Shown piece after piece: positions 11,983-24,729 of a stretch of DNA of 64,000 bases; the first letter of the stretch is position 1; every line of letters starts with the position of its first letter. The notes under the pieces were generated by a model. The model saw only the letters and a program-made list of their open reading frames with translations. It was not told where the DNA came from and did no database searches. A program made the translations under genes and the position numbers. The stretch is from Beverwykella pulmonaria (taxonomy: Eukaryota; Ascomycota; Dothideomycetes; Pleosporales; Melanommataceae), in the NCBI GenBank assembly GCA_001599595.1, contig BCHH01000017.1:683873-747872 (forward strand), read 5' to 3'.

Positions 11983-12403
11983 ATGGCCGCGAGACTCCCA
12001 CGAGAGCTTCACACATTCGTCTATGAGCATCTCGTAGCGAACCCTAGTACCATCACGGTGGATGATGGCTGCGTCCATTATAACGAGCGCCCTCACCTTG
12101 GATTCAAAGTACAAGACTAGACTGAGTAGGTATAACTTCGTGTATCTTGGATTCATGGGCCAAGAGGTGTTCCGAGAAGCTCTGGAAACCTATTTCCACA
12201 AGAATACATTCTGGCTGAGCGTCTCATATGCGCTTGGAGGATTTTTTATGTACACCGAACCTCATGTCCCTGTTTCGGCGGCGCCTGCTTGGTCGGTCCT
12301 CGTTCAGATGACGACTAGAATTCTTGGGCGACGATGGCCGAGAAGATGGACCTCTCGTAGCAGTTCTTATGGCATGAAAACGTGGGTGTGTGTAGTCTTG
12401 TAG
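11983..12403 (+). pseudogene. Small fungal protein, probably frameshifted
   Basis: From ATG 11983 the frame reads MAARLPRELHTFVYEHL, like the start of short fungal proteins of the type 'LPRELRDMIY...', up to a TAG at 12118-12120. The likely continuation lies in another frame: YNFVYLGFMGQEVFREALE, then ETYFHKNTFWLS, open to 12403. The two parts look like one protein broken by a small indel near 12105-12130. A 50-60 nt intron from the GT at about 12107 could join AAA to GTGTTCCGA in phase, but it would remove the conserved-looking YLGFMGQE part. I favour a frameshifted gene. The function is unknown. Confidence 0.4.
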
Positions 12404-12764
12404 TCTTATGAGCGATAGCATCAGGTAGGAATGCTTTATTCGCTCATACGGCAAGATTATGAAAGATACTTTTGGAGAGGAAATGATGCCAGCAGTGGGG
12501 TTAATAGGGGAATTGCACTTTCTTCACCGATACCCATGGCATATTTGTACTCTACTACATTTCGGCTTTGTCTGTTTTGTCTTTCACAACATTACATTGT
12601 GGGGTACTATCGCTACTGCAACCTTGGTTGGGACTGAATTACCAACGGCTTTGCAATGTAGCCTGACCCTAACCTCACTGCTACATCTTGAATTGCACAC
12701 AGTACGATAACACAAGCCATTTTTTAAGACTGCTGGTTTTAATGTAAATCATTTATATCGCTGC

Positions 12765-14336
12765 CTAGACATCGCACTCCGCCATCCACTTCCCAGCCTC
12801 ATCCTTCCACCCCTCCCTCCACCGCGTAAGCGGCGGCCGCCCATTCACTATATCCCCGACACTCCACAGCATCCTCTTCTTATCCGTAGCCTCGCTGACG
12901 TCGTCGTCCGGACAGATGATGTAGAATTTTTCGTCGCGCATGCTCTGGTACATGTAGTCTGCAACTTGCGATGCGTGCCAGGCGCCGTTGGGCTTGGTGG
13001 CAGTAGTTCCGGGGGTGTTGCCGGACTGTGGTGGGGAGGTTAGTTGGCTGCTGGGAGAGAGAGAGGGGAGCGAAACAGAAAGAAAGGCGGAGGATTGAGG
13101 AACGGGTTGGGAGGGGAAACTTGGAAAGATGAAACATGAAACGAATCGGGACTTTGGATACGAAAGGTGAAGGGGGGGGAACGTGACGGGTCACAGGTAC
13201 AGTATTGATATGAGAATATTGGTACACGGAAAACTCGTTCTAGAGAAATCCGGAGCACTGGGTCCTTCTGGAACGAGAGGGGTTGCTGACAGGATTAGAC
13301 TGGCACACTGACGCAGTCTGGGATGCAGGTAAAGCACGTGGGTGAAGGCACGTGGAGCATCTCACTGGCCACCTAGAATTCTCCCAAAACAAGGAAATGT
13401 GCCGGAGAAAAAGGGAAAGGGAAGGAAGGAATCCGTCAGAGGACATGCAGGAGGTAGACACGCGGTCGCACTCACCAATCCCGTAAAGGTCCATCCCGGC
13501 ACAAGGAGATGCACAGACGTCTTCGTATCTTTCAAATCGAAACTCAGGTGCTCAGCCAGCGTCTTCACCGCAGCTTTGCTCGCATTATACGCTGCGTTTC
13601 CGGGCGGGTTCGTGATGCCCTGCTTGCTTCCCGTAATCACAATGGCCGAGGGATTGGAAGTCGCGGACCGCGATTGGAAAGACGGCACGAAGGTGTTGAG
13701 CCCGTTGACCACGCCAAAGAGGTTCGTGGAGAAGATCTGTGGGCCGTCAGCGGGGGCGCGAACTGCGACAGTGCTGTTTCTTCTTGATCCATCGGGCGGC
13801 TTTCTTGCTCCATCGCGGCCTCCTAGTTCATCCCTCGAGGGCGATCCTCGTATCTTTCCTACGACAGGCCCACATGGCTAGCCGGGGTTGGTTGCGCGAT
13901 GGAAGGTTCGTCCGCAACACCCACGTGGGAGCCGATCCTCCAGGGTCGCCAGAACGGCCTCCGCATCCGATCTTCCTCCATCTCCAACGCACGATAGGAA
14001 AACGTCCAAACATACCTTCTGGAAATACTCACTGTCCCCCCACGTTCCCCTGGTGCCAACTCCGGCATTCAGCATCAGAAAATCCACGTCCCCAAACCTC
14101 TTTCCCACACTCTCTTTCAGGCCCGTCCAATCCTCCTCCTTCGCAACATCCACATGGTAGAACTCGGCATGATCCCCACCATCCAGCGTTTTCTTCGCAA
14201 GGTCTAGAGTCGCAGTGTTGAGATCGGCAACCGCAACGCGCATTCCCTGTTTTAGGCACAGTTGCGCAACAGCGAGCCCGATGCCAGATGCGCCGCCGGT
14301 TATCAGAGCAGTGCTGTTTTTGCGGAACACGGACAT
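12765..14336 (-). CDS. Short-chain dehydrogenase/reductase (SDR)
   Basis: NAD(P)-dependent classical SDR oxidising or reducing an alcohol/carbonyl group. Exons 14336-14016, 13736-13476 and 13025-12765 are each a whole number of codons and give 280 residues. Motifs: cofactor-binding TGGASGIG near residue 15; LMLNAGVG (NAG) near 90; substrate loop NLFGVVNGLNTF; catalytic ITGSKQG (Ser) and YNASKAA (Tyr and Lys) in exon 2; and PGWTFTGL. Exon 3 carries a family-specific tail (GAWHASQVADYMYQ, then GDIVNGRPPLTRW). Both introns are phase 0 but long for this window (279 and 450 nt). An in-frame ATG at 14378 would add 14 residues; 14336 (MSVFRKNSTALIT) starts right before the Rossmann strand. The stop is TAG at 12765-12767. 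Confidence 0.9.
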
Positions 14337-15122
14337 TTTGGCTGCGTTCGTAGAATACAAGAGAAAATTTATAGGCAAGGATCACTAGTCACGATTCGCG
14401 GCTGAAGTTCCAAGATGGCCTGTATGAAAAGACCGGATCGTGGATCGTGAGTGTGACTGTGGCGCTTGTTTCTAGAAGGTGGTGCAGGTGTTGCACCGTG
14501 CCGGATGGGGAAGTTGTATAACGTAGAATTGGTATGCGAGTGGTCCGGACTTCGTGCAGAAAAAAGCTTGCCTGGGACTTGTGGTGCTGGTGTTCGGGCT
14601 ATTTCGAGGAGAGGTTCGTGTTGGTTTAAAATACTCCTGTCTGTTGGTGGTGGTGACGTTGAACCCCGCTACCTATCAGAGTTATCTCCGTTCTCCGCTC
14701 CTTAGCTCCAGGTTGGTCTTGAACTTGTCGCGATGACTTCAATTTGACAACTCATAATTTGTTACAAGCGGGTGGGAAAATACCAAGGGCTGCTTATATA
14801 CTATACTATAAAATTATACAAAACCATAAATCGTAAGTGTCTTGCGACTAGTCTATCATATAAAAACGGCATCCCTTAACTCCAGCATCCTTGACGAGGA
14901 GAATCTCTGGGTATATTTGCAGCAAAAGTAGTAGCCCCGAAGTAAGGTCGCCGGGCACGTTTTCGCCAAGAGCAATGTACCGGCCACGGCGTTCGATCGC
15001 GAGGCTGAGATTTGAAACCCGGCGCCGTCCATCTAAGTGCAAATAGTATCCGTCTATTGGCCTAATGCACCTGGAACACCACTGCGGAAGTACGTATACG
15101 TATTTCAGATATTAATAGAGCT
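14337..15122. other. Gene-free interval
   Basis: No convincing coding sequence between the SDR promoter side and the 3' end of the rhodopsin-like gene. Short open frames here have no family resemblance. Confidence 0.5.
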
Positions 15123-16696
15123 CTAGCGCGAGAGCATGATGGGTATTTGCATACTGCGGAAGCTGCCTGGTGTGCCTGGAGAAGGCGGGGCGGATTTGGG
15201 GAATGGCAGTGGTGTTGATGGAAGTGCCTTCATCCGCTGGACATGCACAGGGCGAGGCGCTCGTATGGGATGCTGGTTGTATTCCGCCGATGATTTTCTG
15301 TATGGAATTTCTTCGATGCTGAGATGTGTTTTGCGCCAAGTCGCGCGACTTTCAGGCTGGCTCAAGGGATCCGGGCTGGAGAAGGAGAGGGAGCTGACCA
15401 ATCGCATCTTTGGCGTAGGGGCCAACGTTCCCGTGTCATTGATATTAGGGTCGGTATAATGGCGCCAGAGAGTGGCGAAAGATGGCATGCATGGGATTAT
15501 CAAGCCCAAGGCTATCTCGAGCGCACTATAAAGTACTTAGAAACAGCGGGATAGAAGGAGTCAAAAGTCTTACAGGACAACATAGAGAGATATTTGGCCT
15601 CCTGTGAGGTCCGTTGATTGCCAGGACTTGTAACGATAGTAGACGCCCATGAGACTGCAGAGACATACACTTGTTTCATGTCAGCTATCTGTGAGTTCGC
15701 AAGTATCGGTGAGCTACTTACATTGCTCCACTCAATTGCATAAGGTAAACCCCATACATTTGCTTCTTCGTAAGGCGCAGGCTCGAGACCAATGGCATCG
15801 AAATGGTGATGAGGTAGAGGTCGCCAATGCCATTGACAGTTCCGGTGATGATGCTAGAAACTGCAGTCACTCCCTCAGGTGCTGAGCATTGTTTCCGATT
15901 GATGCCATTAAGGTAAGACACGGTATCGGACCCAGGTCGTGGCCCACATGAGAGTGTGACAATAAGGGTGTATCCAGAGAAGACCAGCGCAAGAACAATG
16001 ATGCCGATGTATACACAGTTCTTGACCCAACGGACAAATCCAAAGTGGCGGAATATGAAGCAAAACAAACTTAGTTTAAGAAGCCAGAGAACGGGTCCGA
16101 GGGCGATTGAAAAGGCGAGGAGATGCTAAATAATGAATTAGCACGATCTTGACGGCTCATAGGCTTGGGTGGCCTACAATCAGAGACGACTTCGTCATAT
16201 CGTGTTCGAAGACGTTCCAGGCATGATAACCAATAGGTTTAGAAAGTATAACTGTAACAATTGTAAGCCTATGCAAATTCAAAAATGGCATGAAATTCTT
16301 ACTTGATATCTCGAACACAATAAACGAAACTCCGGCCGTCTAGATGAACAATTAGTCGCGACGCTGATGATACGAGTAGAGATATTAGAACGTACGAAGC
16401 TACAGCAGTACACATCTATGTCAGAGTCAGCAAGCCAGTCAAAAATAGAGATAGCTTAAATCCTTACAGTCGTCGAGCCTCCACTTCCTAAGAATGGATA
16501 CTGTTGCGTAGACGCGTACAGATGCGAAGAGGAAGATTAGGAAGAGACATATTCCAGCCGTGACCAGCACCGGCAAGCCGAGGAACGTTGGATCGTCGAA
16601 GTTTGGGGTTATACCCTATTCATTTGATAAGTAGATACTCACGATGAACGAAAAGAAAAGGCTTACCGGAGGTGGTGTTCGTAGTGGAGTGTCCAT
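15123..16696 (-). CDS. Fungal rhodopsin-domain-like integral membrane protein
   Basis: Seven-helix membrane protein of the large fungal family often annotated 'integral membrane protein' (fungal rhodopsin domain, PTH11-like class); its ligand and role are not established. Eight exons fit: 16696-16667, 16615-16468, 16415-16396, 16339-16303, 16251-16178, 16125-15722, 15654-15574 and 15525-15123, giving 398 residues. Hydrophobic segments include GLPVLVTAGICLFLIFLF, VKNCVYIGIIVLALVFSGYT, VNGIGDLYLITISMPL and ALEIALGLIIPCMPSFA. Between helices is a Cys-containing extracellular-type loop (TLSCGPRPG, then RKQCSAPEG), typical of the family. The C-terminal tail of about 120 residues is Ser/Pro-rich and cytosolic-like. 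The small third exon (20 nt) is the least certain piece. It lies beside the metabolic genes, with no proof of linkage. Confidence 0.8.
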
Positions 16697-19444
16697 GAGC
16701 GCATCACTATTGGAGTGGACACCGCGGCGATGGTGGTGTTGCTGATGCAGAGTCGGGGACAGGTGGAGGCTTCCCCCACTATTAATGACTGCGGCGTTGG
16801 ATCGGGCAGGAGTCGCTAAAGAAGGTAAGTACGGATAATGAGAAGCCTACGGCCCAGCAAGGCAACAGATGGCAACGTTCTGACACGGCAACGACCCTGA
16901 AGTGGCACATGCCTAACCTCCTGCTTCTAGTGAAAAAAGTGCCGCAAGATAGATCTAGTTGGGCGGCTGATGGAAGTGTGGACGGACCGCAGAAGGGTTG
17001 AGACAAGAAGTCTGATTTGTAGACTAAACCAGTTTCAACCATTGTTTGATGTTTTTTTTGCCTTGGGAAGACCCGTCAGTTTGGTAAACGCAACGATAGC
17101 AACGTGCAGTTGAGTGGACGGACATTAGGACGTGGACGAGATGGAGCAAGGGTATTGGTTTCAACCCTGCCAAATGTGGAACTCAACGGACATTGACAGC
17201 AACATTGATTTGTAACCGTTTTCGATGCCGAATGTTTTACAGATCAGGCTGGCTTGCCGTCGATATTTTCCGGGGTTGAATCATCCGCTGGCTCATGATG
17301 TCTCTTTTTTGGAGGGCTTTGCTTGTGCGCGCAACAAGGGTGAAGGTGTCCTTCGCGAGACCACCACTCTGGAGGATCGATGCGGTTGCATCTTGCAGGG
17401 TTCTGCGTAGCTGCAGATTTCCTTAAAAGGTCTTCCAATAATGACAAGAAGGACATCTGATTGGCCTCGCGTACACGAGCAGGGGCCGAACAAGGCGAAG
17501 TCAGACTCCAACAACGTACACAATATCTCTTGGTTCCCGCTTCAGCTCGGCAATTCTAACGGAATGGGGATAGATGCGCCCACGGAGGAATGACTGAATC
17601 CTACTTGTTCGAGATTTCTGATGGCCAGCATTCAGATGTTCTCTAGAATTGCCGTGTCTTGACCGAGATAAAACGAAAGTGTAGTATCTCGGAGTCGTAC
17701 CGGCAGTGGCGCGCGCGTCGGACTTGGTTAAGAAACGTCCTCCTTGAGATGGGCGCGATCTTCAGTAGCCCCCAGACTTGGGCTTGGAGTGAGCGGCGAG
17801 GGTGATGGACGCGGCTAAGTGGTGGTTGGTGGACGCGAGACACGCTACGGGGCGTTCATCGATTGCCGCTCGGGCCGTTCCTTGATGCGGACTAGACAGG
17901 CGCATCCCGTCAGCCTTCTCCGCATCTGTCTCGTAAGGCTGCCACTGGCGTCCATATCATCCGTCTTGTCTCTAGATGTGGTGCGCCGTACATGGTCACA
18001 CTTTCATAGCGGCCCCCCCTCCCTCCTCACCATCACCATGCAGCTGACTACTGGGTGTCATCATGTGATTTCTCCCAACCGCATGGGTGACAGCTGTGCC
18101 CGGGGCTGCTTCGTAACTGCTCTCCACAGCACAGATCTTTGCCTGCGAATACTTAGTCAAAGCCAGTCTCGCAGCGCATTGTACATAAATTGCTCGCTTG
18201 ATTCGAAAGACTCAAAAACCCAAACCCAAGCCCCCCCACCATCGACACACGAATGTGGCCCATCAACCTCGTGTTACATGGGCTGTGTTTGCGCAAATTG
18301 GCTGGCAGTCGCTGGCAATCGCTAGCCAGCTACAGCGCAAGAGTAAAACCTCGCTTGGAATTTCTTCAAACATCTGCCTGGGGGCTACTCTAAACTATGG
18401 CCGGGTATGTGTCATAAAGACTAAAATTGATTTAGTTCATGATAATACGCACAAAGGTACTGTTGTGGGGTCACGCAGGGTTGAGGCACGGCTGATTCTT
18501 CACTGACGCTCCCTCATATTTTGACAATGGAAATGATTCGGGTATGCTAGATATTTTCTTGCACGTTTTGTCCTCGCGGCACTTGATTGTCGGTTTCGAG
18601 GCGCGATCTCGCTTGCTCCTTCAACCCCGTGCAACAGGATCACAAGTTCTCAGTCCTTATCTGGATGCACGAGAGCGGCGCACGGCGCGAACACGGATCC
18701 AATGATTGAAGCAAACTTCCGAGGTTTTCAGGAACGATACCTTCCTGTGCCCAAGCGACCTGAATGCAGGCTCATCAAGGGGCGGTTATGCAAGCTCCGG
18801 CTCCTCCCATTACCACCCCGCGGGGCACCTATGTCTACCCCAAACGTGTGGTCGAAGCCTTCTGCAAGATATCACATCCGAAGTTCTTTGAGTAGGCTGC
18901 GGGGGACATCACGGCTTCCCAGCGCGTGGCTATGGGCGTCTAGCTCGATGCCTCGGCTTTCATATGCAACGAGCGCAAAAGACTCGGCGGAGGGGGCAGA
19001 AACAATCTTCAGATGAGACTCCGTGAGCACGTTGTAGACTAACCTGCTAGCACACCAGCATACTGAAGAGGCTGGCCGGCCAGACGCATCAAATTTTCAA
19101 GGCAACAAAGCCGTGTCTTATATGACGCGCAACCGCTTTCGGGTCACGTTTCCGAAGTCTATAGGCATGCTCCTTGAACTTGCAAGGAAGATAGCGCACT
19201 TCCTTTCAAATCCATCTCGTCGAAGCCTACTCGGAATCACTAAAAGGCGACGCGGAGATTCTGACAAATTTTGTACCCGTTATGTCCGCTGACGAACAAC
19301 ATCCTCAAGCGATGAGCAAATGGCTTACTCAGTTACCTCATCACTGTTTATCATCGTGCCGAGACCGAAGTGCGCTCGCGAAGAGTCCACCAAATATATA
19401 TTGCCCAAGTTTGATGTTCAACGAGATGATCCGCATCACCGATC
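16697..19444. other. Long gene-free interval
   Basis: About 2.7 kb without a supportable gene. Many short open frames exist on both strands but none has a domain or a consistent splice structure. Near 18790-18900 one frame reads MQAPAPPITTPRGTYVYPKR and continues through stops; it may be an old relic but I cannot place it. The stretch next to 19445 should contain the esterase promoter. Confidence 0.45.
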
Positions 19445-21456
<2,012 letters not shown>

Positions 21457-21710
21457 TGTGTAGTAACAATAAATACATAGTAATTTAATTTTCAGTCTCC
21501 TCACTCATGGAAAGATTTGGTGATGTGCAACCTCGTAATTGCATTTCGTGGACAGAAAAAGATGTCGCCCGGCGGAAGTCCATATCCGGCCTTCCACCCG
21601 CTCTCAAAAAAATCTCGGGCCAATTCCGCCGTCCGCCCGCCCAAGGCTCAAGCTCAACCCTCATTTTTCCCCTCCGCTACACAACCTCCCACCAGTCCCC
21701 AAATATCAAA

Positions 21711-22544
21711 ATGAACACCATTGCCCCCCCGCCCCAAATAAAAAAGCTACCTCCGGGCAAGCGCGTCTTCGGCATCTTCGTCGGGCTTCTCGGCGGCGCC
21801 GTAGTAAATACCTCTCTCGGGTACACGGCCTTCAGTTTCTGGTCGCGCAAAACACAATTTATCCCTTACGACTCGTCCACGCCAGACCTACAAACGCCGC
21901 TCGCAAAAAAGCACAATCCGCATTCCAATCCGCCCGTGTGCATCGACCATGCGGTCCGCACGGTGCCGCTAAGCCAATTGAAGACGACGGACCAGAGCGA
22001 GCTCACGAGGGATTTCTGTAGAGGCGTGTGGAGTGGGATTGGGTATGCGTATCAGAGGAGATATCTGGAAAAGAAGTATAGGAGTTTGCCTGGGAGAGAG
22101 GACAATCTTTGGGATAGGGAGGAGTTGGCGAGGGCAGAGTATAAAGTCGGCACAAAAATTACGGATCATTTTGAGGTCGTGGAGAAGACCCCTGAGAAGG
22201 TGAGTACCGCGCGTTCTAGTCACTTTTAATCAGCAAGTAGATGTGTACTAGATTGCAAGTGTCAGGGCTGCTGGAGTCAATACTGACAAAACGTCGAATA
22301 GATCGTTGTCCGATGCGGCGACTCTCCCCTCGAAGCCGGCCCCCGACCAAGCGACGGCCTCTTCTCAATGGAAGTGACAAAGGACGAGCAGGCGCAGACA
22401 GCGACATTCCATCTCAAGAGCGTGTTCGTGAATACCACGCCCGAAGGGAAGGACTCGCTGCCGCTGCCATGGCGCTTCCAGTTTGCGCATCGACTGTATA
22501 CAAAGTTATGGATGGAGACAGCGGTCAGGAAACTGATCAAGTAG
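21711..22544 (+). CDS. Conserved small membrane protein, unknown function
   Basis: Exons 21711-22199 and 22302-22544 give 243 residues. The start MNTIAPPPQIKKLPPGKR was chosen over an in-frame ATG at 21507 because it lies just upstream of the single hydrophobic segment (VFGIFVGLLGGAVVNTSLGY, about residues 20-40) in a typical small anchored protein. The rest is soluble: ELTRDFCRGVWSGIGYAYQ, an acidic/basic linker, and a C-terminal domain with DSPLEAGPRPSDGLFSMEV and WRFQFAHRLYTKLWMETAVR. It resembles uncharacterised fungal proteins; no catalytic motif is visible. Orientation after a short N-terminus with a following transmembrane segment could suit a mitochondrial or ER membrane protein, but this is a guess. 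The intron is 102 nt, GT-AG, phase 0. Confidence 0.75.
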
Positions 22545-23311
22545 GACATGGGATAACCCAAGGAGAGAATATGGAGAAGACTATCGCGGCTTCCTGGGAG
22601 ATTTGTTAAGATGACAGGGAACGAAACTCCACTCTGGTTCCCGCGACCGCCGATACTGTACATACGACCGCTTCAAGGCACTGTACAAGCTTCGATATTC
22701 GAACGAATACCAAATAATACGACCAAGGCGCGTAGGAAGACGTGGAAATGCCTTTGGAATCTGTCCGTGTTGGGCTAAAAGTCGCGTTGCACAGCCTAAA
22801 ATCAACACGCACAGGAGTACGCAGCGTCGCCCAACGGTTCCGATAACAATCTCTGCTAGACCAGTCGAAATAGAACCACCGTGCAAATTCTACCACCAAA
22901 GATATTCTCGGAAGTTCGGCCGGATGCTAGCACGTGACTGCTAACCGTCTAGCCCGATTGACGCGTCACCAAGAAACGGTAGCTGTCTCCACTGCACCTC
23001 AGCCACTGCTCCGATATGTGGAGCTGTTGCGTGAGGTCGTCGTATGTATTAAAGTAGAAGCTGGTTGAAGGGTTGATAGAGGTAGGTGGTTGCTCTTACG
23101 TTCTTGGTTTCATTCGTTCCCGAGCAAGTTCTACTTGCTGTCTCTAGGTTTCTCCTTTCTTGTTATCAATTCTGTGAATCTATCTGTCTATCGTTGCATA
23201 AAGCGAAGACCCTTACGATTCCAATCAAATCTAATCGAAATACCAATTCCCTCGCTGCACTGTCGAACACTCACACTCTCGCTTGCGCTTCGAGCGCTCC
23301 CATCACAAGTC
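22545..23311. other. Gene-free interval with GH16 promoter
   Basis: No supportable gene. The 5' side is the 3' flank of the small membrane protein gene. The 3' side is a pyrimidine-rich leader to the glycosidase start at 23312. Confidence 0.5.
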
Positions 23312-24508
23312 ATGTCTCTATTATACCCCACTGAAAAGGCTTCCTCGGAATCCGCGATCCTCCCTTACAAGTCCTCAGCGTCCTCACCATCCCGTCTCAA
23401 CCCAAAGTCCTGGACATGGAAGATCTGGGCCGGGATCGCTGTCGGCGTGGTGCTGGTCATCGTCGCCGCCGTTGTAGGAGGCGTTCTCGGGGCACGAGCA
23501 AACGCATATCCTGATTACTCCAAGCTCAGCTACAGCCTCCAAGACACATGTTTGCCTCCCCTCCCCCTGGACACCACCAACCTCGTAGTTGACCAGTGAT
23601 GAACAGACTCCGCCGACAACTTCTTCTCCCAATTCGACTACTTCACCGGCTACGACCCAGCCCACGGATTCGTGCACTACGTCGACAGTCCGACCGCCGT
23701 GTCCGAAAACCTTACCCTAACATCCAACATATCCACCTCCTCGACCACGCTCTCAACCTCCGGCACAGCCATCCTGCGCGTCGACACCGTCGACCAAAAC
23801 GCAACGACAGGCCGGCGCTCTGTACGCATAACCTCAAAACAGACATACAGCACCGGCCTCTTCATCTTCGACGTCGTACACACGCCCTACGGCTGCGCGA
23901 CCTGGCCCGCCTTGTGGCTCACAGACGTATCGAACTGGCCGCTAAACGGCGAGATCGACGTCATGGAAGCTGTCAACGCTGCAGACTCGGGGAACCAAAT
24001 CACTCTGCATACTTCGAAGGGGTGCAAAATTGGGAAAGGGAGGAAGAGGAAGCAAGCCGGCAAGGCACTCACATACGACTGCTACAACGGCACCGATTCC
24101 AACGCGGGGTGTGGCGTCCAGGGCGCCGTTGACACGTACGGGTCTGCGTATAATGCTCTCGGTGGCGGCGTGTATGCGATGGAGCTGCGCTCCGCCGGTA
24201 TTCGAGTCTGGTCGTTCCCACGCTCTGCCATCCCGTCCGACATCACTGCGCAAGCCCCTGATCCGAGTACGTGGGGAACGGCACTGGCGGATTTCCCAAA
24301 TACAGAGTGCGATATTAGTAGCCATTTCAAGAATCAGACGATTGTTGTAGATATTGATCTTTGTGGGGATTGGGCGGGGCAGACGAGTGTGTTCAATGCC
24401 GATGCGCAGTGTACGGGCACGTGTGATGCCTGGGTTGCTGACCAGGCCAGTAGTTTTAGTGAGGCGTACTGGGAATTTGGAGGCTTCTGGGTGTATGCGG
24501 CGACGTAG
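23312..24508 (+). CDS. GH16 family endo-beta-glucanase-like protein, membrane anchored
   Basis: Glycoside hydrolase family 16 (laminarinase/lichenase-like), expected to cleave or remodel beta-1,3- or mixed-linked glucans at the cell surface. Exons 23312-23549 and 23607-24508 give 379 residues. A cytosolic N-terminus of about 40 residues precedes one membrane helix (WAGIAVGVVLVIVAAVVGGV), so it is a type II membrane protein. The family start FFSQFDYFTGYDPAHGFVHY follows. The catalytic motif NGEIDVMEAVN puts nucleophile Glu near 195, Asp near 197 and acid/base Glu near 200. Further features: TWPALWLTD, a Cys-containing SNAGCGVQGAVDTYG, and the C-terminal SFSEAYWEFGGFWVYAAT. The intron donor is a weak GTTTGC, chosen because it alone rebuilds LQDT-YSADNFF in frame. 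The gene converges on the Bfr2 gene, 221 bp apart. Confidence 0.9.
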
Positions 24509-24729
24509 AGGATTGGGGGCGTACACAGAAAAGGGAGGGCGCGGGGAGATATGGATATAATGCCCCTGGATGAGTTCTGGATAACCTGGGTTTGGAAAGA
24601 GGCCATATGACGAACATGGGACTTTGACGAGTGTTGTATCTCACGAGTTGAACATGTCCTTAAAGAGTCCTGTTGAATCGGAATCGCATGCATGAATAAA
24701 TGTTCGTATTTTCAGCTCCCTATCACACC

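Noticed and set aside
13342..13881. 179-codon plus-strand open frame
   Set aside because: It lies antisense to an exon and both introns of the SDR gene, whose motifs are clear.
16782..17042. 86-codon minus-strand frame upstream of the rhodopsin-like gene
   Set aside because: No signal or domain, and it lies in the promoter of that gene.
18702..19016. Open frames around 18.7-19.0 kb
   Set aside because: One frame looks slightly protein-like but has stops and no recognisable family; too weak to call.
23596..24132. 178-codon plus-strand open frame
   Set aside because: Arg/His-rich composition and full overlap with the GH16 exon in another frame.
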